A stretch of 64,000 nucleotides of DNA from Salinisphaera sp. G21_0 (lineage in GTDB: Bacteria > Pseudomonadota > Gammaproteobacteria > Pseudomonadales > Endozoicomonadaceae), in contig NZ_JAGHQW010000014.1 of NCBI RefSeq assembly GCF_017744115.1, forward strand, positions 1 to 64,000. The letters are read 5' to 3'. The notes below the pieces were generated by a model. The model saw only the letters and a program-made list of their open reading frames with translations. It made no database searches and was not told the origin of the DNA. Below, in pieces: positions 28,912 through 38,648 of the stretch. A program made the position numbers and the translations under genes. How positions within the stretch are numbered: position 1 is the first letter of the stretch; each line of letters starts with the position of its first letter.

Positions 28912-29087
28912 TCCCCCCCCCTTCCATCATGACTCAAAAACCGTTGCCACATTCAAGGGATGGCGTGCCAGCATTGAACACATGTTGTTCATGAATTTCG
29001 CCCCGGATGATTTGCAAATAACGGATGGGTGACACCAGGAGTCGATGTGTATCCCCAAACACCTGGCTTTATAGACATTTCACAAAA

Positions 29088-29150
29088 ATGAACTTCTGAG
29101 CAGAACCGCAGTCTGCTTTTTATATTTTCATGAATTAATGAAATATAATT
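29088..29150 (+). promoter_or_regulatory. Conserved 63-bp leader of copy 10
   Basis: Carries TTCTGAGCAGAA and AACCGCAGTCTGCT. TATATT and the AT-rich inverted repeat are intact. Confidence 0.6.
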
Positions 29151-32100
29151 ATGGATAGAAGTTCTGCTGGTATCAGTGGTCAATACACAAGATCAGGTAA
29201 TCATTACAACCAACCGAATGACCATGCCCCTTCTTCAGGGCGTGGACATTATAGACATGCCACAGTCAGACAGCGGGATAATCACTCCCGCTCTATCCCC
29301 GGGCGTAATGAGTTTTCCCATTCTTTTGGCGTACCCTCTTCTCAGTATCTGCTTTGCCGTTCAGTATACCCTGCTCAAGATTTCAGTGCCCTCATCCAAC
29401 AGGAAATAGTGGCTGGTCTGGCAAGTCAATTTGATCGGTTCGGTTATCGCTATGATGGGAAACATCATGGTCTATATGCCAGTTCAATTAAAAATTACAC
29501 GTCAGCTGCTAAAAGACCATTAAATCGAGCCGAGCAAAGTCAGCTGATACGTTTACTGCAAAATTTTTCCGTAACACGGAGCTGGAATTGGCGAAGTCTG
29601 ACGACAACACTCCATTCATTTATTTCAGCGGGTGTATTTACCCCGCATAACACCATGGAGGAGCGTGTTAAGCGTACTCAAGCTGCCTTACTGTCGACGC
29701 TACTTGATGCAATCATATTCAAGTGCAACCAAAAACCTGAAGCCAGAGATATTGATGCCCGGGGAATCGCCAACCTGCTGTGGGCCCTGGCGAAACTGGC
29801 AGGCAACGGGCAGGAGTGTACACCAGGGCTCAAAGAGGCCGTGGCCGCTCTATGGCCCCACGTAAACACACAGAAAACCAACTTTAAACCACAGGAAATC
29901 GCCAACTTGCTGTGGGCTATGGCGAAACTGGTGGACAATGGCCAGAAGCGAACACCAGAGCTCAACGAAGCCTTAGCCGCGCTGTTGCCTCACATGAACG
30001 CACAGAAAGCTAACTTTAAACCACAGGAAATCACCAACCTGCTGTGGGCCATGGCGAAACTGGTGGACAATGGCCAGGAGCAAACACCAGATCTCAACGA
30101 GGCCCTGGTCGCGCTGTTGCCACAGGTGAACGTACAGAAAGCTGACTTTAAACCACAGGAAACCGCCAACCTGCTATGGGCCATGGCGAAACTGGTGGAC
30201 AATGGCCAGGAGCGAACACCAGAGTTTAAAGAGGCCATCGCCGCACTGTTGCCACAGGTGAACGCACAGAACACCAGATTTAACCCACAGGGTCTCACCA
30301 ACCTGCTTTGGGCCATAGCCAAACTGGTAGTCCACGGGCAGAAGCAGACACCCGAAATCAAGGCGGTCGTGGCCGCATTGTTACCCCCCGTGAACGCACA
30401 AAAAGCTAACTTTAAATCACAGGAAATCACCAACCTGTTATGGGCTATGGCGAAACTGGTGGACAACGGGCAGGAACAGACACCTGAAATCAAAAAGACC
30501 GTCGCCGCGCTGTTATCCCGCGTGAACGCACGGAAAGACCAATTTAATGCCCGGGGGATCGCCAACTTGTTCTGGGCCATGGCAAAACTGGTGGACAACG
30601 GGCAAGAACGGACACCAGAGTTCAAAGCGGCTCTGTTCGCGTTGTTGCCCCACGTGAACGTACAAAGAGACCAATTTAATGCCCAGGGGATCACCAACCT
30701 GCTATGGACCCTGGCGAAACTGGTGGACAACGGGCAGGAGCAGACACCCGACATCAAAAAGACCGTGGCCGCGCTGTTGCCCCGCGTCGTGAATGCACAG
30801 AAAGACCAATTGATTCCTCAGAATATCGCCAACCAGCTGTGGGCCCTGGCGAAACTGGTGGACAACGGGCAGGAGCAGACACCTGAAATCAAAAAGACCG
30901 TGGCCGCGCTGTTGCCCCACGTGAACGCAAAGATAGCTGACTTTAACCCACAGGAAATCGCCAACCTGCTGTGGGCCATGGCGAAACTGGTGGACAACGG
31001 GCAGGAGCAGACACCTGAAATCAAAAAGACCGTGGCCGCGCTGTTGCCCCACGTGAACGCAAAGAAAGCTGACTTTAACCCACAGGAAATCGCCAACCTG
31101 CTGTGGGCCATGGCGAAACTGGTGGACAACGGGCAGGAGAAGATACCAGCCCACAACGAGGCGGTGGCCGCCCTGTTGCCCCTCGTGAATGCCCGGAAAG
31201 ACCAATTCATTCCTCAGCACATCGCCAACCTGCTGTGGGCCATGGCAAAACTGGTGAACAACAGGGAGTCGACACCAGAGCTCAAAGAAGCTGTGGCCGC
31301 GCTGTTGCCCCGGGTGAACGCACTGAAAGACCAATTTATTCCTCAACATATCGCCAACCTGCTGTGGGCCATAGCGAAACTGATGGACAACGGGCATGAA
31401 CGGACACCAGCGCTCAACGAGGCTGTTGCCACGCTGTTGCCTCACGTGAACGCACAGAAAGACCAATTTAATCCTCAGCACATCGTCAACCTGCTGTGGG
31501 CCATGGCGAAACTGCTGGACAACGGGCAGGAGTGGACTCCAGAGTTCAAAGCGCCCGTGGCCGCGCTGTTGCCCCACGTGAACGCACAGAAAGACCAATT
31601 TATTCCTCAGGCTATCTCCAACCTGCTGTGGGCCATGGCGAAACTGGGTGAACTCGTTGAGCTGAACGTGGCTACCTCTATCTTCAAATCGCTTGTCCAC
31701 AAAATCAGTGAAAACCCTCAGCCCTCTCAGCAAGATATATTTATGTCTCTCTGGGGCGTAATGGTATGCTGTGCCAGGTTGTCTATGGTCTCCAATGCCA
31801 ATAACAGTACCGTGCTTGAAAAGCACATGGATGACCTGTTTACTCGCCTGGAAAATACACCGCCGAACAATGAAAAGGATCAGCGCGTCATTGCCATGGC
31901 CGCCAGTTGGCTTGGCAGACCGTGTCCGATCGTCCCCCCTTACCAGACAACCATTTCAAAACCTCAAACCGACTTCTGCGACCAACTCCAATCATGCATT
32001 CCCTCTTTGAAGATTGAAAAAGAAAAGAGTTTGAACTCATTACCCCCGGTTGACCTGTCACTGCCAGATCACAACATAGTGATTGAAATTCAGGGACCAT

Positions 32101-32312
32101 TTCATTACGTGAATGGCGATTTCAAAACCCGGAATGGTTCAACTCTGCTTAAAATTGCACTGCTGCAAAAATCAGGATTTGAGGTTATTGAAATCCCGAT
32201 TAACCAGCTTTGGAACCGGGATTCCATAATACGATGGATTAATCAAATAAAGGCCAGGATAAACACTCCACCAAAGGGGCATGGCTCTGAATCATTTCAC
32301 AATCCAGAGTAG
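29151..32312 (+). CDS. Copy 10: OPR-like 15-repeat protein with RAP domain, first of the short NPE-tail class
   Basis: 1053 residues with 15 repeats (last Trp 827). Units beginning at 30861 and 30993 differ at one base over 132 bp, a very recent tandem duplication (VDNGQEQTPEIKKTVAALLP). Two cores use LLWALAKL or LLWTLAKL, closer to the OPR consensus WALAKL. One residue is inserted in PRVVNAQ. The RAP domain is at about 967-1019; its first motif is changed to VDLSLPDHNIVIEIQG. The long basic tail of copies 1-9 is absent: the protein ends GSESFHNPE. The DNA joins codons of the old tail (GAATCATTT) directly to spacer sequence (CACAATCCAGAGTAG), so the tail was removed by deletion. The spacer to copy 11 is 106 bp. 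Confidence 0.9.
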   Translation: MDRSSAGISGQYTRSGNHYNQPNDHAPSSGRGHYRHATVRQRDNHSRSIPGRNEFSHSFGVPSSQYLLCRSVYPAQDFSALIQQEIVAGLASQFDRFGYRYDGKHHGLYASSIKNYTSAAKRPLNRAEQSQLIRLLQNFSVTRSWNWRSLTTTLHSFISAGVFTPHNTMEERVKRTQAALLSTLLDAIIFKCNQKPEARDIDARGIANLLWALAKLAGNGQECTPGLKEAVAALWPHVNTQKTNFKPQEIANLLWAMAKLVDNGQKRTPELNEALAALLPHMNAQKANFKPQEITNLLWAMAKLVDNGQEQTPDLNEALVALLPQVNVQKADFKPQETANLLWAMAKLVDNGQERTPEFKEAIAALLPQVNAQNTRFNPQGLTNLLWAIAKLVVHGQKQTPEIKAVVAALLPPVNAQKANFKSQEITNLLWAMAKLVDNGQEQTPEIKKTVAALLSRVNARKDQFNARGIANLFWAMAKLVDNGQERTPEFKAALFALLPHVNVQRDQFNAQGITNLLWTLAKLVDNGQEQTPDIKKTVAALLPRVVNAQKDQLIPQNIANQLWALAKLVDNGQEQTPEIKKTVAALLPHVNAKIADFNPQEIANLLWAMAKLVDNGQEQTPEIKKTVAALLPHVNAKKADFNPQEIANLLWAMAKLVDNGQEKIPAHNEAVAALLPLVNARKDQFIPQHIANLLWAMAKLVNNRESTPELKEAVAALLPRVNALKDQFIPQHIANLLWAIAKLMDNGHERTPALNEAVATLLPHVNAQKDQFNPQHIVNLLWAMAKLLDNGQEWTPEFKAPVAALLPHVNAQKDQFIPQAISNLLWAMAKLGELVELNVATSIFKSLVHKISENPQPSQQDIFMSLWGVMVCCARLSMVSNANNSTVLEKHMDDLFTRLENTPPNNEKDQRVIAMAASWLGRPCPIVPPYQTTISKPQTDFCDQLQSCIPSLKIEKEKSLNSLPPVDLSLPDHNIVIEIQGPFHYVNGDFKTRNGSTLLKIALLQKSGFEVIEIPINQLWNRDSIIRWINQIKARINTPPKGHGSESFHNPE
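30861..31124 (+). repeat. Nearly identical tandem pair of 132-bp units in copy 10
   Basis: Units 30861-30992 and 30993-31124 differ only in AAGATAGCT versus AAGAAAGCT. Typical neighbouring units differ at many sites, so this is a recent unit duplication. Confidence 0.85.
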
Positions 32313-32355
32313 TTGTTCTTCTCCAACCATTTGCGTTTATAGACAGTTCAGCAAA

Positions 32356-32418
32356 ATGAACTTCTGAACAGAACAGCAGTCTGCTTTTTATATTCTCATG
32401 AATTAATGAAATATAATT
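32356..32418 (+). promoter_or_regulatory. Conserved 63-bp leader of copy 11
   Basis: All three inverted repeats have the commonest form (TTCTGAACAGAA, AGCAGTCTGCT), except that TATATTCTCATG replaces TATATTTTCATG. Confidence 0.6.
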
Positions 32419-34887
32419 ATGGATAGCAGATCTGCTGGTATCAGTGGTAAATACACAAGATCAGATAATAACCGACCTGATGACCAGGCTGCTTTTTCAA
32501 GGCGTGGGCGATATAGACATGCCACAGTCAAACAATGGGATAATCCCCCCCGCACTGCACCGGGTCGCAATGAATTTTACCATTCTTCTGGAGCAAGCTC
32601 TTCTCAACATCTACAGTGCCGTTCAGTAAACCCTGCTCAGGATTTTAATGCCCTCGTTAAACAGGAAATAATGGATGGCCTGGTGAGTAAATCGGATCAT
32701 TTCGGTCATCGCTATGATGGGAGAGATCACAGTCGATATGCCAGTTCAATTAAAAAATACACGTCAACTGCTAAAAGACCGCTAAATCGAGCTGAACAAA
32801 GCCAGCTGATGCGTTTCCTGCAAAATTTCACAGCAACGCGGAGCTGGAACTGGCGAAGCCTGACGACGACACTTCATTCATTTACATCAGCGGGTGTTTT
32901 TGCCCCCCATAAATCCATGGATGAGCGTGTTAAGCTTACTCAAGCTCACTTATTGTCAACACTACTGGATGCAATAATATTTAACTGCAGCCAAAAAACT
33001 GAAGCCAGGAATATTGATGCCCGGGGTATCGCCAACCTGCTTTGGGCCATGGCAAAACTGGTGGCCAACGGGCTGGAGCGGACATCAGAGTTCAACGAGG
33101 CCGTTGTCGTGCTGTTGCCCCACGTGAACGTACAGAAAGACCAATTTAAGGCCCAGGGCATTGCCAACCTGCTGTGGGCCATGGCGAAACTGGCGGACAA
33201 CGGGCTGGAGCGGACACCAGGGCTCAACGAGGCCGTGGCCGCCCTGTTGCCCCTTGTGGACGCACAGAAAAACCAACTTAATGCCCAGGGCATTGCCAAC
33301 CTGCTGTGGGCCATGGCGAAACTGATAGACAACGGTCAGGAGTCGACCCCTGCGTTCAACGAGGCGGTGGCTGCACTTTTGCACCACGTGAACGCAAAAG
33401 ACCAATTTAAAGCCCAGGGCATTGTCAACCTGCTCTGGGCCATAGCGAAACTGGTGGACAACCGGCTGGAGCGGACACCAGGGCTCAAAGAGGCCGTGGC
33501 CGCCCTTCTGCCCCTCGTGAACGCACAGAAAAACCGACTTAATGCCCAGGGCATTGCCAACCTGCTGTGGGCCATGGCGAAACTGGTGGACAACGGGCTG
33601 GAGCGGACACCAAGGCTCAAAGAGGCGGTGGTCGCGCTGTTGCCCCACGTGAATACACAGAAAGACCAATTTATTCCTCAGCATATCGCCAACCTGCTGT
33701 GGGCTATGGCGAAACTGGTGGACAACGGGCAGGAGAAGATACCAGCGCTCAACGAGGCGGTGGCCGCGCTGTTGCCCCGCGTTAATGCCCGGAAAGACCA
33801 ATTTAATCCTCAGCACATCGCCAACCTGCTGTGGGCCATGGCAAAACTGGTGGACAACGGGGAGTGGACACCAAAGCTCAAAGAAGCTGTGGCCGCACTG
33901 TTGCCCCACGTGAACGCACAGAAAGACCAATTTATTCCTCAGCACATCGCCAACCTGCTTTGGGCCATGGCGAAACTGATGGACAACGGGCATGAAAAGA
34001 CACCAGCGCTCAACGAGGCTGTGGCCACGCTATTGCCTCACGTGAACGCACAGAAAGACCAATTTATTCCTCAGCACATCGCCAACCTGCTGTGGGCCAT
34101 GGCGAAACTGGTGGACAACGGGCAGGAGTGGACACCAGAGTTGAAAACAGCCGTGGCCGTGCTGTTACCCCACGTGAACGCACAGAAAGCTAACTTTAAA
34201 CCACAGGGTATCGCCAACCTGCTGTGGGCCATGGCGAAACTGGGTGAGCTCGTTGAGCTGAAGGTGGTTACCTCTATCTTCAAATCGCTTGTCCACAAAA
34301 TCAGTGAAAACCCTCAGCTCTCTCAGCAAAGCATATCTATGTCCCTCTGGGGTATAATGGTGTGCTGTGCCAGGTTGTCTCTGGTCTCCAATGCCAATAA
34401 AAATAACGTGCTTGAAAAGCACATGGATGACCTGTTTACTCGCCTGGAAAATACATCCCCGGATAATGAAGAGGATCAAACCATCATTGCCATGGCCGCC
34501 AGTTGGCTTGGCAGAGCGTGTCCGTTCGCCCCCCATTACCAGACAATGACTTCAAAACTTCAAACTGTCGTCCGCAATCACCTCAAATCATGCTTGCCCT
34601 CTTTGAAGATTGAAGAAGAAAAGAGTCTGAACTCATTACCTCCGGTTGACCTGCTACTGCCAGATCACAACATGGTGATTGAAGTTCAGGGGTCGTCTCA
34701 TTACGTGAATGGTGATTTCAAAACCCGGAATGGTTCGACGCTGCTGAAAATCGCGCTGCTGCAAAAAGCAGGGTTTGAGGTCATTGAAATTCCAGCTAAC
34801 CAGCTTTGTAACCAGGATTTAAGGAAACCATTTATTGATCAAATAAAGGCCAGGGTAAACATCTTGCGTTTTCACAATCCAGAGTAG
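32419..34887 (+). CDS. Copy 11: OPR-like 10-repeat protein with RAP domain, shortest intact copy
   Basis: 822 residues. The N-terminal region lacks two residues (RSDNNRPDD). Ten repeats run to Trp 603; one unit lacks one residue at the inter-repeat loop (NAKDQFKAQG) and one has the short DNGEWTP loop. The units are dominated by the LERTPGL/AQGIANLL subtype early and the PQHIANLL subtype late. The RAP domain is at about 743-795 (EVQGSSHYVNGDF). The end is NILRFHNPE: here the deletion that removed the basic tail begins earlier (ATCTTGCG joined to TTTTCACAATCCAGAGTAG) than in copies 10, 12 and 13, so it may be an independent event. Confidence 0.9.
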   Translation: MDSRSAGISGKYTRSDNNRPDDQAAFSRRGRYRHATVKQWDNPPRTAPGRNEFYHSSGASSSQHLQCRSVNPAQDFNALVKQEIMDGLVSKSDHFGHRYDGRDHSRYASSIKKYTSTAKRPLNRAEQSQLMRFLQNFTATRSWNWRSLTTTLHSFTSAGVFAPHKSMDERVKLTQAHLLSTLLDAIIFNCSQKTEARNIDARGIANLLWAMAKLVANGLERTSEFNEAVVVLLPHVNVQKDQFKAQGIANLLWAMAKLADNGLERTPGLNEAVAALLPLVDAQKNQLNAQGIANLLWAMAKLIDNGQESTPAFNEAVAALLHHVNAKDQFKAQGIVNLLWAIAKLVDNRLERTPGLKEAVAALLPLVNAQKNRLNAQGIANLLWAMAKLVDNGLERTPRLKEAVVALLPHVNTQKDQFIPQHIANLLWAMAKLVDNGQEKIPALNEAVAALLPRVNARKDQFNPQHIANLLWAMAKLVDNGEWTPKLKEAVAALLPHVNAQKDQFIPQHIANLLWAMAKLMDNGHEKTPALNEAVATLLPHVNAQKDQFIPQHIANLLWAMAKLVDNGQEWTPELKTAVAVLLPHVNAQKANFKPQGIANLLWAMAKLGELVELKVVTSIFKSLVHKISENPQLSQQSISMSLWGIMVCCARLSLVSNANKNNVLEKHMDDLFTRLENTSPDNEEDQTIIAMAASWLGRACPFAPHYQTMTSKLQTVVRNHLKSCLPSLKIEEEKSLNSLPPVDLLLPDHNMVIEVQGSSHYVNGDFKTRNGSTLLKIALLQKAGFEVIEIPANQLCNQDLRKPFIDQIKARVNILRFHNPE

Positions 34888-34930
34888 TTGTTCTTCTCCA
34901 ACCACTTGCGTTTATAGACAGCTCAGCAAA

Positions 34931-34993
34931 ATGAACTTCTGAGCAGAACAGCAGTCTGCTTTTTATATTTTCATGAATTAATGAAATATAATT
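34931..34993 (+). promoter_or_regulatory. Conserved 63-bp leader of copy 12
   Basis: TTCTGAGCAGAA is followed by an intact AGCAGTCTGCT and TTTTTATATT. A TGCGTTTATAGAC word precedes the leader, as in most later spacers. Confidence 0.6.
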
Positions 34994-37900
34994 ATGGATA
35001 GAAGCTCTGCTGGTATCAGTGGTAAATACACAAGATCAGGTAATGATTACAACCGACCGAATGGCCATGCCCCTTCTTCAGCGCGAGGACGATATAGACA
35101 TGCCACAGTCAGACAATGGAATCATCCCCCCCGCACTGCACCGGGTCGCAATGAATTTTACCATTCTTCTGGAGCCAGCTCTTCTCAACATCTACAGGGC
35201 CGTTCAGTAAACCCTGTTCAGGATTTTAATGTCCTCATCAAACAGGAAATAATGGATGATCTGTTGAGAAAATCGGATCGTTTCGGTCATCGCTATGATG
35301 GGAGAAATCACGGGCAATATGCCAGTTCAATTAAAAAATACACGTCAGCTGCTAAAAGACCGTTAAATCGAGCGGAACAAAGCCAGCTGATACGTTTGCT
35401 GCAAAATTTCACAGCAACGCGGAGCTGGAACTGGCGAAGCCTGACGACAACATTTCATTCATTGACTTCAGCGGGTGTTTTTACCCCTCATAAACCCGCG
35501 AATCAGCGTGTTAAGCTCACTCAAGCTGCCTTATTGTCCACGCTACTTGATGCAATAATATTCAAGTGCAACCAAAAACCTCAAGCCAGGGATATTGATG
35601 CCCTGGGAACCTCCAACCTGCTGTGGGCCATGGCGAAACTGGTGGACAATGGGCAGAAGCAGACACCAGAGTTCAAAGAAGCCGTGGCCGCCCTATTGCC
35701 CCACGTGAATGCACAGCAAGACCAATTTATTCCTCAGGGCATCGCCAACCTGCTGTGGGCCATGGCAAAACTGGTGGACAACGGGGAGTGGACACCGGAG
35801 CTCAAAGAAGCTGTGGCCGCGCTGTTGCCCCATGTGAACGCACAGAAAGACCAATTTGATGCCCAGAATATTGCCAACCTGCTGTGGGCCATGGCGAAAC
35901 TGGTGGACAACGGGCAAAAGCGGATACCAGAGCTCAACGAGGCCGTAGCCTTACTGCTGCCCCACGTGAACGTGCAAAAAACTAACTTTAAACCGCAGGG
36001 TATCGCCAACCTGCTGTGGGCCATGGCGAAACTGGTGGACAACGGCCAGGAGCGGACACCAGGGCTCAACGAGGCCGTGGCCGCCCTGTTGCCCCACGTG
36101 AACGCTCAGAAAGACCAATTTATTCCTCAGGCTATCGCCAACCTGCTGTGGGCCATGGCGAAACTGGTAGACAACGGGGAGTGTACACCAGAGCTCAAAG
36201 AAGCTGCGGCCACGCTGTTCCCCCATATGAACGCACAGAAAGACCAATTTAATACCCAGAATATTGCCAACCTGCTGTGGGCCATGGCGAAACTGGTGGA
36301 CAATGGGGAGTGTACACCAGAGCTCAAAGAAGCTGTGGCCACGCTGTTGCCCCATGTGAAATCACAGAAAGACCAATTTAATACCCAGGCTATCGTCAAC
36401 CTGCTGTGGGCCATAGCGAAACTGGTGGACAATGGGCAGGAGCAGACACCAGAGCTCAACGAGGCCATAGCCGCGCTGCTGCCCCACGTGAACGTACAGA
36501 AAGACCAATTTATTCCTCAGGCTATCGCCAACCTGCTGTGGGCCATGGCGAAACTGGTGGACAACGGGATGGATCGGACACCGGGTCTCAAAGAGGCCGC
36601 GGCCACACTGTTACCCCAGGTGAGCGCACAGAAAAACCAATTTATTCCTCAGCATATTGCCAAACTGCTGTGGGCCATGGCGAAACTGGTGGACAACGCT
36701 CAGGAGCAGACACCAGAACTCAAAGAGGCGGTGGCTGCGCTGCTGCCCCACGTAAACACACAAAAAGCTTGCTTTAACCCACAGGAAATCGTCAACCTGC
36801 TGTGGGCCATAGCGAAACTGGTGGACAATGGGCAGGAGCAGACACCAGGGCTCAAAGAGGCCGTGGTCGCGTTGTTGCCCAACATGAACAATCAGAAAGC
36901 TAACTTTAACCCACAGGAAATCGCCAACCTGCTGTGGGCCATAGCGAAACTGGTGGACAATGGGCAGGAGCAGACACCAGGGCTCAAAGAGGCCGTGGTC
37001 GCCCTGTTGCTCCTTGTGAACGCATTGAAAGACCAATTTAATGCCCAGGGGATTGCCAACCTGCTGTGGGCCATGGCGAAACTGGTGGACAACGGGCAGG
37101 AGTGGACACCAGAGCTTAAAGAAGCTGTGGCTGCGCAGATACCCCACGTGAACGCACAAAAAGCTAACTTTAAACCACAGGAAATTACCAACCTTCTGTG
37201 GTCCATAGCGAAACTGGTGGACAACGGTCAGGAGCAGACACCAGAACTCAAAGAGGCTGTGGCCTCGTTGTTGCCCAACGTGAACGCACGGAAAGATCAA
37301 TTCAATGCCCAGGGCATTGTCAGCCTGCTGTGGGCCATGGCGAAACTGGTGGACAACGGGCAGGAGCAGGCAACAGGTCTCATGGAAGCCGCAGTCGCCC
37401 TGTTGCCCCACGTAAACACACAGAAAGACCAATTTATTCCTCAGCATATCGCCAACCTGCTGTGGGCCATGGCGAAACTGGTGGACAACGGGCAGGACCA
37501 GACACCAGCGCTCAAAAAGGCCGTGGTTGCCCTGTTGCCCCTCGTGAACGCACAGAAAGACCAATTTAATGCCCAGGCTATCGCCAACCTGCTGTGGGCC
37601 ATGGTGAAATTAATGGACGACGTGCAAGAACCGACACCAGAGCTCAAAAAGACCGTCACTGCGCTGTTGCCCCAGGTGAACGCATTGAAAGACCAATTTA
37701 ATGCCCAGGAAATCGCCAACCTGTTGTGGACCATGGCGAAACTGGTGGACGACGTGCATGACCAGACACCGAAGCTTAAAGAGGCCGTCACCACCCTGTT
37801 GCCCCACGTGAACGCAAAGAAAGACCAGTTTATTCCCCAGCATATCGCCAACCTGCTGTGGGCCATGGCGAAACTGGGTGAACTCGTTGAGCTGAATGTG

Positions 37901-38542
37901 GTTACCTCTACATTCGAATCGCTTGTCCACAAAATCAGTGAAAAACCTCAGCTCTCCAGGCAAGATATATCGATGTCTCTCTGGGGAGTCATGGTATGCT
38001 GTGCCAGGTTGTATCTGGTCTCCAATGCCAATAAAAATAACGTGCTTGAAAAGCACATGGATGACCTGTTGACTCGCCTGGAAAATACATCCCCCGATAA
38101 TGAAGAGGATCAAACCATCATTGCCATGGCCGCCAGTTGGCTTGGCAGAGCGTGTCCATTCGCCCCCCATTACCAGACAATGACTTCAAAACCTCAAACC
38201 ATCGTCCGCAATCAACTCCAATCATGCATGCCCTCTTTGAAGATTAAAGAAGAAAAGAGTCTGAACTCATTACCGCCAGTTGACCTGCTACTGCCAGATC
38301 ACAACATGGTGATTGAAATTCAGGGACCGTTTCATTACGTGAGTAACGATTTCAAAACCCGGAATGGTTCAACTCTGCTTAAAATCGCACTGCTGCAAAA
38401 ATCAGGGTTTGAGGTCATTGAAATCCCGATTAACAAGCTTTGGAGCCCGGATTCAATAAAACGATGTATTGATCAAATAAAGACCAGGATAAACACCCAA
38501 CCAAAGGCGCATGGCTCTGAATCATTTCACAATCCAGAGTAG
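34994..38542 (+). CDS. Copy 12: OPR-like 18-repeat protein with RAP domain
   Basis: 1182 residues with 18 repeats (last Trp 956). The first four units closely parallel those of copy 13 (SNLLWAMAKLVDNGQKQTP, then FIPQGIANLL, DNGEWTPEL, QKR.PELNEA), after which the two genes diverge; a recombination breakpoint probably lies near unit 4. Three units have the short DNGEWTP or DNGECTP loop. Units 10 and 11 (VDNGQEQTPGLKEAVVALL) are near-copies. One unit has AKLLWAMAKL instead of ANLLW. The RAP domain is at about 1096-1148 (EIQGPFHYVSNDF). It ends with HGSESFHNPE and is followed by a 106-bp spacer. Confidence 0.9.
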   Translation: MDRSSAGISGKYTRSGNDYNRPNGHAPSSARGRYRHATVRQWNHPPRTAPGRNEFYHSSGASSSQHLQGRSVNPVQDFNVLIKQEIMDDLLRKSDRFGHRYDGRNHGQYASSIKKYTSAAKRPLNRAEQSQLIRLLQNFTATRSWNWRSLTTTFHSLTSAGVFTPHKPANQRVKLTQAALLSTLLDAIIFKCNQKPQARDIDALGTSNLLWAMAKLVDNGQKQTPEFKEAVAALLPHVNAQQDQFIPQGIANLLWAMAKLVDNGEWTPELKEAVAALLPHVNAQKDQFDAQNIANLLWAMAKLVDNGQKRIPELNEAVALLLPHVNVQKTNFKPQGIANLLWAMAKLVDNGQERTPGLNEAVAALLPHVNAQKDQFIPQAIANLLWAMAKLVDNGECTPELKEAAATLFPHMNAQKDQFNTQNIANLLWAMAKLVDNGECTPELKEAVATLLPHVKSQKDQFNTQAIVNLLWAIAKLVDNGQEQTPELNEAIAALLPHVNVQKDQFIPQAIANLLWAMAKLVDNGMDRTPGLKEAAATLLPQVSAQKNQFIPQHIAKLLWAMAKLVDNAQEQTPELKEAVAALLPHVNTQKACFNPQEIVNLLWAIAKLVDNGQEQTPGLKEAVVALLPNMNNQKANFNPQEIANLLWAIAKLVDNGQEQTPGLKEAVVALLLLVNALKDQFNAQGIANLLWAMAKLVDNGQEWTPELKEAVAAQIPHVNAQKANFKPQEITNLLWSIAKLVDNGQEQTPELKEAVASLLPNVNARKDQFNAQGIVSLLWAMAKLVDNGQEQATGLMEAAVALLPHVNTQKDQFIPQHIANLLWAMAKLVDNGQDQTPALKKAVVALLPLVNAQKDQFNAQAIANLLWAMVKLMDDVQEPTPELKKTVTALLPQVNALKDQFNAQEIANLLWTMAKLVDDVHDQTPKLKEAVTTLLPHVNAKKDQFIPQHIANLLWAMAKLGELVELNVVTSTFESLVHKISEKPQLSRQDISMSLWGVMVCCARLYLVSNANKNNVLEKHMDDLLTRLENTSPDNEEDQTIIAMAASWLGRACPFAPHYQTMTSKPQTIVRNQLQSCMPSLKIKEEKSLNSLPPVDLLLPDHNMVIEIQGPFHYVSNDFKTRNGSTLLKIALLQKSGFEVIEIPINKLWSPDSIKRCIDQIKTRINTQPKAHGSESFHNPE

Positions 38543-38585
38543 TTGTTCTTCTCCAACCACTTGCGTTTATAGACAGCTCAGCAAA

Positions 38586-38648
38586 ATGAACTTCTGAGCA
38601 GGACAGCAGTCTGCTTTTTATATTTTCATGAATTAATGAAATATAATT
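38586..38648 (+). promoter_or_regulatory. Conserved 63-bp leader of copy 13
   Basis: Carries TTCTGAGCAGGA, which weakens the first inverted repeat; the other two are intact. Confidence 0.55.
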
